From the NCBI GenBank assembly GCA_015272395.1, contig JACYLQ010000027.1, forward strand, positions 62,001 through 126,000: a stretch of 64,000 nucleotides of DNA, given 5' to 3'. Below the pieces are notes generated by a model, which was given only the letters and a program-made list of their open reading frames with translations, ran no database searches and was not told where the DNA came from. The position numbers and the translations under genes were made by a program. How positions within the stretch are numbered: the stretch's first letter is position 1; every line of letters begins with the position of its first letter. This document shows positions 47,924-57,609 of this stretch, piece by piece. The stretch comes from Calothrix sp. C42_A2020_038. Its GTDB lineage: Bacteria; Cyanobacteriota; Cyanobacteriia; Cyanobacteriales; Nostocaceae.

Positions 47924-49411
47924 TCACGTTCTGCATAATTTACGTTCACTATCATGCTGAGGGTCTTGCCAAGAGTAAGCGAAGTGACTAACTCCACGAA
48001 CACGAGGGGCAAATTGGCGGATTGCTTGCATTTGAATTTCTAAAGGTGGGCGCCCGCTGACCGATTGTCCCCAATTACCTGCAATCGCTGGGATAACTTG
48101 TGTTTCAGGTCTTACCATACTCAACACACGTTGAATTTGTTGAGCGATACAAGCAACGTTTCCACAATTCGCATAAGACATTGGGTGCCATTCCATATTG
48201 CGAGGGAATCTATCCCAAGGTTGTAAACGCGAATCATAACCTTGTCCAAGAATTTGATTGCCTTCTGGAAAAAAAACAGTTCCAGTAGGTATACCCATTT
48301 GCTGTGCTGGATATGCTGCTACTGCCAAAAAATCAACAATTCCCTGCATTGCATGAGCAACAGAGAGTTGCCATAAGTCCCATTGCAATTGTGGTTGGCG
48401 TTGGCTTGCTGTACCAGTAGCTTTGTTTGTCATCAAAGTGCGTCCTTGCCACATTGGCTCACCTTCATGAGGATACAATGTATCAACTTCAGCAATATCA
48501 CTTGCACTTACAAATCCTTTACGTAAATAACGGCGTATTAAGTCTAATCCCTTGCCGTTTTGTGCCCTTCTAAATAAAGCTTGCTGAGTGGATTCTGTGT
48601 ATAACCATAAATCGGTAACTTTTGTTGCTATCGAGTTTCCTCCCGCTTGGCGCGGATAGCGAACATAGTCAAATAAAATACCATCTGGGCGCCGACGTGC
48701 CACTTCCTGCACCATACGATAGTAGTCAGTTTTAGCTTGGATATTGTATGGGTCGATAAAAACATGACTGCTGTTATCAACAACATACAAGCTTGTTTGT
48801 CCCTTACCGTTACGTGCAATTGCGCTTTCTCTATCTTTTCGTTGAGCGTAGTTAAGACCGAAGTTTACTGTATACATCCAAGAATATACTTTAAGACCTC
48901 GTTCGCGTCCTTTCTGAATTGCAGCAGCGAGTAAATCAGTATTTTCTTGCCCAGGTGCGCGAACAACAGACGGCCAAACCGTGGGATTGTTAGCAGCAGG
49001 TAACATTACCCGTCCATCATAAAAAGTTTCAACATAGACGGCGTTATAACCTTTGTTGACAATCCTATCCATAATCCGCTCGAGCGAACCAGCTTGAGTG
49101 TCACAAGGATATAGACGCAACCAAATCGCTTGTAATTGTAACCAACTATCTTGACGACAATTATTAACAGCTTGTCCGTGTTGTACTAACAACTGCTGAT
49201 ACCTTCTTTGTGCTTTGAGATTTCCTCTAAGCGCTGACAAGCGTAAACTTTCCTTTTCTTGTACTACCTTATCGGGTAACTGACAATATTCGTTAAGTTG
49301 AGCCTTTGAAGGTTGTCCTAAGAAGGGAAGTAGAAGACTACTGATGAATATAGCAGCAGGCAAGTGTCGCCAAAAAAACATTTTCGCAACATTCAAAGGA
49401 CGTGAAGACAT
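47924..49411 (-). CDS. Family 10-like glycosyl hydrolase (GHL10 / DUF187 type), secreted
   Basis: 495 residues with a signal peptide (about 1-38, ending SKAQ) and a TIM-barrel hydrolase-like domain (about 90-480): KGYNAVYVETFYDGR, GLKVYSWMYTVNFG, PDGILFDYVRYPRQ and FLAVAAYPAQ. The acidic residues in FDYVRYP are typical of the GHL10 group. Members are thought to act on extracellular or cell-wall glycans; the substrate is unknown. A hydrophilic 50-residue region links the signal peptide to the barrel. It stands alone. Confidence 0.85.
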   Translation of the reverse strand: MSSRPLNVAKMFFWRHLPAAIFISSLLLPFLGQPSKAQLNEYCQLPDKVVQEKESLRLSALRGNLKAQRRYQQLLVQHGQAVNNCRQDSWLQLQAIWLRLYPCDTQAGSLERIMDRIVNKGYNAVYVETFYDGRVMLPAANNPTVWPSVVRAPGQENTDLLAAAIQKGRERGLKVYSWMYTVNFGLNYAQRKDRESAIARNGKGQTSLYVVDNSSHVFIDPYNIQAKTDYYRMVQEVARRRPDGILFDYVRYPRQAGGNSIATKVTDLWLYTESTQQALFRRAQNGKGLDLIRRYLRKGFVSASDIAEVDTLYPHEGEPMWQGRTLMTNKATGTASQRQPQLQWDLWQLSVAHAMQGIVDFLAVAAYPAQQMGIPTGTVFFPEGNQILGQGYDSRLQPWDRFPRNMEWHPMSYANCGNVACIAQQIQRVLSMVRPETQVIPAIAGNWGQSVSGRPPLEIQMQAIRQFAPRVRGVSHFAYSWQDPQHDSERKLCRT

Positions 49412-49907
49412 AGATTGAATTTTATTTTATTTGAGTAAATTAAATCACTTTAAACTGTTATAACCTATAACCGCGTATAGCTCTAAATAGCTCTGTTTTT
49501 ATAGATTTTTTACAGATAAAGCAAAAATAAAGGTATGGGTAGGGCAAACATTGCCTAAGAAGATGTTTGAAAGGTCGAGTCAGGTATAAATTCTCCCAAG
49601 CAAGTGGAGCGTGGCGGAAGGAAGTATCTAGGTTTCAAAACAATCTCAGATGCTACCCTGCGGGATTCATAACATCAAAAGGCGCCTTTAAAACAACTTC
49701 TAAAATACAAATAGTAGCTAATGCCTACTCCAGTCAATAATCATTCATGTTATAAAGTTTATTTAATATTTAAGTTTTATATTTTAATTTAAATTTATGT
49801 AATTATATCAACCAAGATAGAGGCGCCTACAACAGAAAGCTTATACGAAAGCATTGAATGTAAGCGTCTCTATGATTTGGTTGGCAATTGCAGTTAAGTC
49901 TTGTTGG
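49412..49907. other. Gene-free stretch containing a MITE-like copy
   Basis: No coding frame is convincing in these 500 bases. They include the element at 49558-49649 and two GGCGCC palindromes. The rest is AT-rich and presumably holds the promoter of the glycosidase-like gene. Confidence 0.4.
49558..49649 (+). repeat. MITE-like element, copy D (short, diverged)
   Basis: About 92 bp bounded by AGAAGATGTTTGAAAGG and, as reverse complement of the right end, TGAGATTGTTTTGAAACC. The ends match the inverted repeats of copies A and B, but the interior is unrelated (CAAGTGGAGCGTGG region). This pattern, conserved ends around variable interiors, is typical of non-autonomous elements. Confidence 0.45.
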
Positions 49908-50309
49908 TTAAGCACCACGCTGTAAAGCTGACTCTACCTGTTTCAGTTCCAGTTCCAAGCGGTCTTTAAGCTTTTGGGGTACAGGGCGATTAGGATAAGA
50001 GCTATAGTGTCCTGCCAAAGAATTTAGAGCGGTTCGCATAGTAGTAAAAGAACTCAAGCTAGCAACAGAAGCATTACGCTGATAGCGCGCGGCAAAGTCG
50101 TTAATTTTTTGACGCGCTTCTGACTGAATAGCAGCTTTTGAAGGCTCATCATCTGGTAGTTCAATTGCATTACGCATAATGTTAACTACTGTTAAAGTGT
50201 CTTGGCTATAATTCCCCGTTAAACTGTTGGGGTCAGAAGATGAACAACCCATTAAACCGATAGCTATAACCAAAACCAGGGAAAGCAAGCGTGACAAATA
50301 GCGCTTCAT
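49908..50309 (-). CDS. psb27: Photosystem II assembly lipoprotein Psb27
   Basis: 133 residues from MKRYLSRLLS; the longer open frame upstream of 50309 looks non-coding. A lipoprotein signal ends in LMGC, with lipidated Cys22. The mature part is a four-helix bundle (NYSQDTLTVVNIMRNAIEL onward) typical of Psb27. It binds CP43 on the lumenal side of PSII assembly and repair intermediates, preventing premature manganese cluster formation. It is separated from cofH by about 110 bases that contain repeats. Confidence 0.94.
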   Translation of the reverse strand: MKRYLSRLLSLVLVIAIGLMGCSSSDPNSLTGNYSQDTLTVVNIMRNAIELPDDEPSKAAIQSEARQKINDFAARYQRNASVASLSSFTTMRTALNSLAGHYSSYPNRPVPQKLKDRLELELKQVESALQRGA

Positions 50310-50371
50310 AATCAAACAAAGTGAAAAAATACTTAAATCAAAGTCCATCGTATCCTGGATCGGGGACAAAT

Positions 50372-50474
50372 GAGTTATGAGTTAAGAGTTAGGAGGTAGG
50401 ACTAGAGACGCTTCGGCGCCTAGACTGTGCCTGCAGGGCTATTTAATCGCGTCTGTCTGTACGGAGGCGCGGTG
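50372..50474. repeat. Repeat block at the end of cofH
   Basis: GAGTTA-type heptamers at 50372-50400 are followed by a family 3 unit (AGAGACGCTTCGG then CGCGTCTGTCTGTACGGAGG) at 50405-50474. The stop codon and last codons of cofH lie inside this block. Confidence 0.55.
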
Positions 50475-51610
50475 TTATAACTCACCACTTGATATAAAGT
50501 GTCTCTCTGTTGATGGGGGCGCCCTAGTTCTTTGATGGCATTTTGTAAATCTTGTATTTCCATACAGGTTCCACCAATTGCACCAGCCATTGTGGTAATA
50601 TGCTCTTCCATTAATGTACCGCCAATATCGTTACAACCCCATGTCAATGCTTGCTTGGCGCCTGCAAGACCAAGTTTTACCCAGCTCGGTTGATGATTCG
50701 GTATGTAATTTCCTAAATAAATTCTGGCAACAGCTGTAAGTAACAGTGCGTCTTGTAAAACGGGCTGATCACGACCAACACGGCGACGTAGAGGTTTTGG
50801 TGCGTCTTTGCCAACAAATGGTAATAAAATAAACTCAGTAATTCGTGCTGGATAACTTTTTTCGATGGCAGTTTTTTGAAGAGCGCGAAGTTTTTCCAAG
50901 TGCCTAATTTGTTGTTCAGGAGTTTCGATATGCCCTGATAACATTGTACTGGTAGTGGGTAAAGCGAGTTTGTGTGCAGTTTCAACAATTTCTAACCAAG
51001 TTACTGTGTCGATTTTCTCCGGACATAATACTCGCCGCACATCATCATCTAGTACTTCAGCAGCAGTTCCGGGCATTGAACCAACACCTGCCGCGCGCAA
51101 AGCTTCAATAACATTTATATAAGAAATCCCATCAATTCTAGCGATAAATTGAATTTCTTGAGGTGAAAAAGCATGAAGATGGAGTTGGGGAAAATCTTTT
51201 TTAATTGTTTCGACAAGTTTTATATAGTAGTTTAATGATTTGCCGTTGATTTTCGCTTCTGGATTTAACCCACCCTGCATACAAATTTCAGTGGCACCGA
51301 ATCGCAGAGCATCAGTTACTTTAGCGTGAATTTGCTCCCATTCTAACCAATATGCACCATCTGCATATTTGTCTCTACGAAAAGCGCAGAAACTACAGTG
51401 TTGTTCACAAATATTAGTAAAATTTATATTACGATTAACGACGTATGTTACAGTATCTCCAACTTGCTGTTGACGCAACATATCAGCTGTTTTGCGGATT
51501 TCAGCAATAATACTTGGGTCTGTTTGTTTTAATAATAACAATGCTTCATTTGGAGACAAATCGTATTTAAAAGCGCGTTCGAGAATTGCGTCAACAGTTG
51601 TAACAACCAC
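50420..51610 (-). CDS. cofH: FO synthase subunit 2 (CofH)
   Basis: 396-residue radical SAM enzyme. With CofG it forms 7,8-didemethyl-8-hydroxy-5-deazariboflavin (FO), the chromophore precursor of F420 and an antenna of some photolyases. The cluster motif CEQHCSFC places Cys68, Cys72 and Cys75. Further support comes from [10 protein letters not shown], the HAFSPQEI segment and GGTLMEEHI. CofG is not in this window. The last 20 residues (from about [11 protein letters not shown]) are encoded by an interspersed repeat and so differ from the usual C-terminus. Confidence 0.94.
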   Translation of the reverse strand: MVVTTVDAILERAFKYDLSPNEALLLLKQTDPSIIAEIRKTADMLRQQQVGDTVTYVVNRNINFTNICEQHCSFCAFRRDKYADGAYWLEWEQIHAKVTDALRFGATEICMQGGLNPEAKINGKSLNYYIKLVETIKKDFPQLHLHAFSPQEIQFIARIDGISYINVIEALRAAGVGSMPGTAAEVLDDDVRRVLCPEKIDTVTWLEIVETAHKLALPTTSTMLSGHIETPEQQIRHLEKLRALQKTAIEKSYPARITEFILLPFVGKDAPKPLRRRVGRDQPVLQDALLLTAVARIYLGNYIPNHQPSWVKLGLAGAKQALTWGCNDIGGTLMEEHITTMAGAIGGTCMEIQDLQNAIKELGRPHQQRDTLYQVVSYNTAPPYRQTRLNSPAGTV

Positions 51611-51835
51611 GGTAATTGTAGTTTAATTAGGGTTTGTTTAGAGCAAATTACACTATCAATTGTAATCTATACAACCATAATGGTTTTAGAAAGTGTAACG
51701 AATGCTTGGCAAGTCGGGACTTTAGCCTAAAATTTTAACTCGTAAGAGCGCGTTTTTAGAATAAAGGTTTGAGTTAAAGGTTTGAGTGAAAGCGCTTGTA
51801 CAGCTTCTTAGTATTTCCCATTCCCCATTTATTGA

Positions 51836-53077
51836 ATGAGTATTATTGAACCAAATTCACTGCTATCGGCGCCAACTGGTGCGTTACGAATCCCTAAATA
51901 CCCTTCAAACAGTGCAGGTAGTAAAGATGGTATTCTGTTCTCGCTCATAATTCCCACTTATAACGAGCGGGACAACATAGCAAAGGTAATACAGGTTTTA
52001 ACAGAACTACTTGATTCGTTTATACATCAAGATTACGAATTAATTGTTGTAGATGATGATAGTCCAGATGGTACTTGGGAAGTTGCAGCTAATTTGCAAT
52101 CCTCATATCCTCAACTAAGAGTAATGCGTCGAACAGGAGAACGAGGACTATCACAAGCAGTAATTCGCGGTTGGCAAGCAGCAAAAGGAAGAATTTTGGG
52201 TGTTATTGATGGAGATTTACAGCATCCACCGGATGTAATGTTACAATTACTACGTGCAATTGAAGAAGGTGCTGATTTAGCGGTTGCTAGTCGCCATATT
52301 GATGGTGGTGGGGTAAGTAGTTGGAGTTTTGTGAGAAGATTTTTATCACGAGGCGCCCAAGTATTAGGTTTAGTTATTCTACCTGGGGTTTTAGGTCGTG
52401 TATCTGATCCAATGAGCGGTTATTTTCTAGTCAAGAGAAATTCAGTAGCCGAAGTCACACTTCATCCGGTTGGGTACAAAATCCTTTTGGAAGTAATAGG
52501 AAGAGGTAATATTCAAGAAATTGCTGAAGTTGGGTATGTTTTTAACGAGCGTGTCGAAGGTGAAAGCAAAGTGACATGGAAGCAGTATATCGATTATTTA
52601 CGTCATTTACTCCGTTTGCGACTCACAACAGGACATGTGGGAGGTTTGAAACGACACTTTAACTTTCCTATCGGCAGATTTTTGCGTTTTGGTGTGGTTG
52701 GTTTTAGTGGTTTAGGAGTAGACTTAGCTGTATTTCATATCTTGCGAAGAGTTATCGGGCTAGGACTAACACGTAGTACCATAATTTCGGCGGAAGTGGC
52801 GATAATTAACAATTTTTTGTGGAATGATATTTGGACATTCCGCGATATTTCTCGCTGGCAAAAAGGTGTCGGTCCACGTTTGAAAAGATTTGTAAAATTC
52901 AACGTAATTTGTTTAGCTGGGGTGATTTTGCAAGCTTTAATCGTCAATTTGCTTTATAACGTTTTAAACGTCAACGAGTACTTATCCAAATTAATTGCCA
53001 TCGCTGTTGTTGTTGTATGGAACTTTTGGGTTAATCTCAAGCTCAGTTGGCGTGTAACTGATGTGAATAAGTTATGA
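51836..53077 (+). CDS. Glycosyltransferase family 2 with C-terminal GtrA domain
   Basis: 413 residues. The N-terminal part (about 30-270) is a dolichol-phosphate mannosyltransferase-like GT2 domain: IIPTYNERDNIA, VVDDDSPDGT, VIDGDLQHPP (D-x-D) and SKVTWKQYIDYL. The C-terminal part (about 280-410) is a four-helix GtrA membrane domain (GRFLRFGVVGFSGLGVDL). Such fusions make polyprenyl-phosphate-linked sugars and move or use them at the membrane. The glycosyltransferase 214 bases downstream is a plausible user of the product. Confidence 0.93.
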   Translation: MSIIEPNSLLSAPTGALRIPKYPSNSAGSKDGILFSLIIPTYNERDNIAKVIQVLTELLDSFIHQDYELIVVDDDSPDGTWEVAANLQSSYPQLRVMRRTGERGLSQAVIRGWQAAKGRILGVIDGDLQHPPDVMLQLLRAIEEGADLAVASRHIDGGGVSSWSFVRRFLSRGAQVLGLVILPGVLGRVSDPMSGYFLVKRNSVAEVTLHPVGYKILLEVIGRGNIQEIAEVGYVFNERVEGESKVTWKQYIDYLRHLLRLRLTTGHVGGLKRHFNFPIGRFLRFGVVGFSGLGVDLAVFHILRRVIGLGLTRSTIISAEVAIINNFLWNDIWTFRDISRWQKGVGPRLKRFVKFNVICLAGVILQALIVNLLYNVLNVNEYLSKLIAIAVVVVWNFWVNLKLSWRVTDVNKL

Positions 53078-53226
53078 GCTATTAAGTTATGAGCTATGAG
53101 GATGTTTTAAAAGTCTAAAAATATACACAATACCCCTCTGGTGAAGCTCTATTTTTGTTCCCCTTAAGAGTCAGGGAATGGATTAGGGGTTAGGTTCTTA
53201 TTTGCATCCAACTCCTAACTCTTCAC
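53071..53226. repeat. Heptamer arrays flanking MITE-like copy C
   Basis: The stop region of the GT2-GtrA gene runs into AAGTTATGAGCTAT-type repeats (53071-53097). After the element comes CCAACTCCTAACTC (53208-53222). The arrays thus border the inverted-repeat element on both sides. Confidence 0.45.
53098..53195 (-). repeat. MITE-like element, copy C (inverted, one end lost)
   Basis: On the minus strand it shares AACCTAACCCCTAATCC, GGGGAACAA and TATTTTTAGACTTTTAAAAC with copies A and B. The end nearest 53098 (GAGGATGTTTTAAAAGTCT) matches the terminal repeat; the other end is missing or replaced. It sits between two glycosyltransferase genes. Confidence 0.55.
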
Positions 53227-53291
53227 TTCCAAGTATTTGTTGCGTTACCCTAATTCTAATAACCAGCCCTTTATAAGTTGGCGCCATACAG

Positions 53292-55037
53292 ATGTCCACG
53301 CTTAAAAAACTACTTTTTAACTCAGGAATACCACTTATTTCAATGGGGGGAGTACCCATAAATAAGTGGTTTCTCAAGACTCAACGCTTTTCACTCTTAG
53401 TTTGGTTAGCTGTTGGTATTATCATACGCTTTATTAACTTAGACGCTAAACCACCTTGGACTGATGAGTTTTCAACTTTGGTATTTAGTCTGGGTAATAG
53501 TTTTTTAAATGTACCGCTTGACCAACCTATTAGTATTGATACACTTTTACAGCCTCTACAACCTCGTCCGGGTGCAGGTGTACAAGATGTTTTAAAACAT
53601 TTATTAAGCGAAAGTAATCATCCACCGCTTTATTTTATACTTACACATCTATGGCTGCGGCTATTTCCTACTGATGGAGGTTTAGTATCTTTGTGGGGCG
53701 CCCGTGCCTTAGCTGCAATATTAGGAGCTGCTAGTGTTCCAGCAATTTACCTATTTAGTTTTAGATTGTATCGCTCACGGTTAGTCAGTAATATAGCTGC
53801 GGCGTTTATGGCAACTTCACCCTACGCAATATTTCTTGCTCAAGAAACGCGGCACTATACTTTGCCTATTTTGTGGGTTATTGCTTCACTTGCTTGCTTT
53901 ACTAGTGCAATTCGCCACATTTACAACCGTACTCAATTGCCGATCAAGCTAACATTGATATGGATTGCAATTAACGCTTTGGGTATAGCTACACACTATT
54001 TTTTCGTTCTAACTCTTTGTTGTGAAGCACTTGTATTAATATTTATTTTTGTAAAACAAGTTAAACTCCAAGAATGGGATGTAGTTTGGTACCGCATTAT
54101 AGCAGTTGCAGCGGGTGCAGTTATTTCTGGCGCTGTATGGATACCATTATTTTTAAATAATAGCTATGGTGGAAAGTTAACCGAATGGATTCAGGGAGAT
54201 AGAGTTGGTTTTGCTTGGTTAAGTCCCATTTTTCAAGCATTAGCTGCTTGGATTACAATGATTTCGCTACTGCCTGTTGAGTCACCACGTTTATTTGTGG
54301 TAATTGCTTCAGGAATAGTAATGCTAGTCTTTTTTGTTTGGGCTACACCAATATTGGTTCGTGGTTTGAAAACTAGGCTAAATGAAGCACGTAATCGCTT
54401 GATTACGGAGGTACTAATTGGATTTATTATCAGCGCACTACTATTATTTTTTATCTTCACCTACTTTTTCGGAATTGATTTAACGCGCGGCGCCCGTTAT
54501 AACTTTATCTATTTTCCTACAGTGATAGTATTGTTAGGGACAAGTTTAGCGATATGCTGGCAAACCAGTTCAGTCAAAATTTATAAGTGGCGAGTGTCTG
54601 GTAAAAAAGCTGTATTAGTAATTTGGTTAATGTCGCTATTGAGTGGTGTAACAGTTGTTAATAACCTAGGTTATCAAAAATACTATCGCCCTGACCTGTT
54701 TGTTAGTGTAATTCAAAGAGTATCAAGCAATCCAGTATTGATTGCAACAACACAAAAAACCCATGTGCATATTGGAGAAATGATGGGTGTGGCAAGGGAA
54801 TTAAGAAAAAACCAGAAATTGACTAATACAAAATTTTTACTAGCACATCAAGATAATAATCCCGACACTTCGTCAATAGCTTTAGGTAAAGCTATCCAAA
54901 CTTTACCCCGTCCATTCGATTTGTGGAAGGTAAACTTTTTTGCTGACAACCCTGAAGAACTAGAAACTTGTTCACTGAATAGTAAACCTTTACCTTTAGT
55001 AAATGGTTATGCGTATAAAGTTTATCGGTGTAGGTAA
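53292..55037 (+). CDS. Membrane glycosyltransferase, GT39/ArnT-like
   Basis: 581 residues with about 10-12 membrane helices. The first lumenal loop carries the acidic motif PPWTDEFSTL, characteristic of GT-C enzymes that use polyprenyl-phosphate sugars. The ending is a soluble C-terminal domain (about 470-581). It resembles the ArnT/PMT_2 (family 39) group rather than a known named enzyme. Its neighbour, a dolichol-phosphate-mannose-synthase-like GT2, could provide its donor. Acceptor unknown. Confidence 0.8.
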   Translation: MSTLKKLLFNSGIPLISMGGVPINKWFLKTQRFSLLVWLAVGIIIRFINLDAKPPWTDEFSTLVFSLGNSFLNVPLDQPISIDTLLQPLQPRPGAGVQDVLKHLLSESNHPPLYFILTHLWLRLFPTDGGLVSLWGARALAAILGAASVPAIYLFSFRLYRSRLVSNIAAAFMATSPYAIFLAQETRHYTLPILWVIASLACFTSAIRHIYNRTQLPIKLTLIWIAINALGIATHYFFVLTLCCEALVLIFIFVKQVKLQEWDVVWYRIIAVAAGAVISGAVWIPLFLNNSYGGKLTEWIQGDRVGFAWLSPIFQALAAWITMISLLPVESPRLFVVIASGIVMLVFFVWATPILVRGLKTRLNEARNRLITEVLIGFIISALLLFFIFTYFFGIDLTRGARYNFIYFPTVIVLLGTSLAICWQTSSVKIYKWRVSGKKAVLVIWLMSLLSGVTVVNNLGYQKYYRPDLFVSVIQRVSSNPVLIATTQKTHVHIGEMMGVARELRKNQKLTNTKFLLAHQDNNPDTSSIALGKAIQTLPRPFDLWKVNFFADNPEELETCSLNSKPLPLVNGYAYKVYRCR

Positions 55038-55111
55038 ACAAAAAGCATAAAATTACTGCTCTGACATAGAGTTAATAGAGCAAGAAAACTAACTGCACAA
55101 TAAATACAGCC

Positions 55112-57229
55112 ATGCTAAAAGTTTTTGCCGACCGGGGTGGTACATTTACAGACCTTGTAGCTGTTACTGATAAAAGAGAAATTATAAATAACCTTTTAAA
55201 TTATCCTGAGCGTTTTTTAATTGTTCCGTTGGAAAATCATCAATGGGTAATTGTTTATAAGCTTCTTTCCGAGAATCCCGAACTATATGAAGATGCCGCA
55301 ATTCAAGGGATAAAAGATATCATGGGGCTTACAGGTAATGAGCCTATTCCATGTCAAGAAATAGAAGTAGTAAAAATGGGAACAACAGTAGCAACAAATG
55401 CACTGTTAGAAAGGAATGGTTCGCGCGTGGTTTTACTTATCACTAAAGGATTTAGAGATGCTTTACGTATAGGTTATCAAAATCGTCCTGATATCTTTGC
55501 CCGTCGCATTGTTTTACCTACAATGCTGTATGACCAGGTAATCGAAGTTGACGAACGTTATAATGCTTATGGTCAAGAACTGGCGCCTGTAAATATCGAG
55601 CAAGTCCGAGAAGATTTACAGTTTGCCTATGATGCAGGAATTCGTAGCTGTGCAATTGTATTGATGCACGCTTACCGCTACCCTGAGCATGAGCAAAAAG
55701 TTGCACAAATTGCACATGAAATAGGATTTACACAAATATCTGTATCGCATCAAGTTAGTCCTTTAATGAAACTTGTTAGTCGAGGGGATACGACTGTTGT
55801 CGATGCTTATTTAACTCCGATTTTGCGTCACTACGTTAACCAGGTTGCGAGTCAGTTACCCGGAGTTAGATTAATGTTTATGAAATCTGACGGGGGCTTA
55901 GTTGCAGCAGAACAGTTTCAAGGTAAGGATAGTATATTAAGTGGTCCTGCTGGTGGTATTGTCGGCGCCGTTCAAACCAGTAAGCGTGCAGGTTTTTCTA
56001 ATATCATTACCTTTGATATGGGAGGTACTAGTACTGATGTTGCTCATTTTAAAGGTGAATATGAACGACAGTTAGAAAGCGAAATCGCAGGCGCCCGAAT
56101 GCGGGTACCAGTACTAGCAATCAATACAATCGCAGCGGGTGGTGGTTCGATTCTATTTTTCGATGGTTCGAGCTATCGAGTTGGTCCAGAGTCTGCTAGG
56201 TCAAATCCCGGGCCTGCTTGTTACCGACGTGGTGGACCTTTAACAGTGACAGATGCCAATGTCATGCTTGGCAAAATCCACCCTCAGTATTTTCCTTCAG
56301 TATTTGGAATTGATGGGAATTTACCTTTAGATAAAGATATTGTTATTGATAAATTTACCCAATTAGCACAAGAAATAGCAGCAAAAACACTTAATATTCA
56401 AACCCCTGAACAAGTAGCTGCTGGGTTTATTGCTATTGCTGTAGAGAACATGGCAAATGCAATTAAAAAGATTAGTTTGCAGCGTGGTTATGATGTGACG
56501 CAGTATGTACTCTGCTGTTTTGGAGGCGCCGGAGCGCAGGTAGCTTGTTTAATTGCTGATACTTTAGGGATGAAAAAGATATTTTTACATCCCTATGCAG
56601 GAGTTTTGTCTGCTTATGGGATGGGTTTGGCTGATGTACGCGCGCTTCGTGAGGGTGCTGTGGAGGAAGTTTTAAGTCAGGGGTTGATACAGCAGTTGCA
56701 GGTGTTGATGGAAAGTTTGGAGATACAAGCCAGAGGTGAGTTACCCCACCCCAACCCTCCCCTTAGCAAGGGGAGGGGGCAAGAGGAAGAGGTTGTTCGG
56801 AAAGTTAATTTGAAGTATGAAGGAACTAATTCGATACTGACTGTTAGCTTTAACTTAGATATAACAGTTATGCAGGAAGAATTTGAGATAGAACATAAGA
56901 CGCGCTACGGTTTCATTCAATCAGGAAAACCTTTAATTGTTGAGTCAGTAAGTGTGGAAGTTATTCAAAAAATGGATACTCCTGAAGAACCGTTAATTAC
57001 TCGTACCATGACTATGGATGAAGCGCCTACTTCTGTCGAAATAGTCAGAATGTTTGCTCTTGATAAATGGCATGATACGCCTGTTTATCGACGCTCAGAT
57101 TTACAACCGGGAGACAATATAAATGGGGCCGCGATTATTGTAGAGAAAATAAGTACAATCGTAGTTGAACCGAATTGGCAAGCCAGATTAACCGAACGAA
57201 ATCATTTAATTTTAGAGCGTTTAGCTTGA
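55112..57229 (+). CDS. hyuA: Hydantoinase/5-oxoprolinase subunit A
   Basis: 705 residues. The ATPase-type fold starts with ADRGGTFTDLVAV, followed by KMGTTVATNALLER, SGPAGGIVGAV, FDMGGTSTDVAHF and the CFGGAGAQVACLIADTLGMKK segment. With HyuB it forms an ATP-dependent enzyme opening cyclic amides such as 5-oxoproline. A short in-frame insertion near residue 546 (ELPHPNPPLSKGRG) is encoded by a palindromic repeat at 56755-56777 and looks foreign to the protein. The next gene in the operon, hyuB, is displaced by a pseudogene. Confidence 0.9.
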   Translation: MLKVFADRGGTFTDLVAVTDKREIINNLLNYPERFLIVPLENHQWVIVYKLLSENPELYEDAAIQGIKDIMGLTGNEPIPCQEIEVVKMGTTVATNALLERNGSRVVLLITKGFRDALRIGYQNRPDIFARRIVLPTMLYDQVIEVDERYNAYGQELAPVNIEQVREDLQFAYDAGIRSCAIVLMHAYRYPEHEQKVAQIAHEIGFTQISVSHQVSPLMKLVSRGDTTVVDAYLTPILRHYVNQVASQLPGVRLMFMKSDGGLVAAEQFQGKDSILSGPAGGIVGAVQTSKRAGFSNIITFDMGGTSTDVAHFKGEYERQLESEIAGARMRVPVLAINTIAAGGGSILFFDGSSYRVGPESARSNPGPACYRRGGPLTVTDANVMLGKIHPQYFPSVFGIDGNLPLDKDIVIDKFTQLAQEIAAKTLNIQTPEQVAAGFIAIAVENMANAIKKISLQRGYDVTQYVLCCFGGAGAQVACLIADTLGMKKIFLHPYAGVLSAYGMGLADVRALREGAVEEVLSQGLIQQLQVLMESLEIQARGELPHPNPPLSKGRGQEEEVVRKVNLKYEGTNSILTVSFNLDITVMQEEFEIEHKTRYGFIQSGKPLIVESVSVEVIQKMDTPEEPLITRTMTMDEAPTSVEIVRMFALDKWHDTPVYRRSDLQPGDNINGAAIIVEKISTIVVEPNWQARLTERNHLILERLA
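56741..56780. repeat. Palindromic repeat inserted in frame in hyuA
   Basis: A perfect 10-bp stem, CCCTCCCCTT/AAGGGGAGGG, with loop AGC at 56755-56777, flanked by CACCCCAACC and GGGC. Related pyrimidine-rich hairpins occur in noncoding regions near 12360 and 25450. Here the copy keeps the reading frame and encodes PHPNPPLSKGRG. Confidence 0.7.
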
Positions 57230-57293
57230 TAGTGTTTAATTGAGCAATGGTCAATTTATTAAATTAAGATAGGAGTTTAATGTCACCTTATTG

Positions 57294-57577
57294 ATACCCA
57301 GTTTTTGATACTACAGAAATAGAAACAACTTTTTTGTAATTAGCAAAACAATGGCGCCAAGATATAGGAATGCTATCTGTCACCTCTAAAATGTCAATGC
57401 ATCCTGCTTCTCAAAGGATAATCGGAATAGGACAGCCTGTTGTGCCTTTAATTATGCGCGCGCGAACTTGAGCGTGAACCCGATCACTGGTTTTGGGCAC
57501 TAACTGCAATTACAGACGCAAATCCTGTTAAGCCTGAACAGCGTGGCAGACTCGACCAAATGGATATAGATATTTAA
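57294..57577 (+). pseudogene. Broken gene of a small conserved cyanobacterial protein
   Basis: A chain of recognisable pieces is read with one frameshift and a stop: LAKQWRQDIGMLS, HPASQRIIGIGQPVVPLIMR, then in another frame ELEREPDHWFWALTAITDAN and PVKPEQRGRLDQM. Intact relatives are small proteins of about 80-100 residues scattered in cyanobacterial genomes, often in mobile or toxin-antitoxin-like settings. An early TAA after TTFL and the shift near 57467 make it nonfunctional. It occupies the gap between hyuA and hyuB. Confidence 0.75.
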
Positions 57578-57609
57578 TTACTTCTCTACATAACTAAAAG
57601 GAGCTTATT

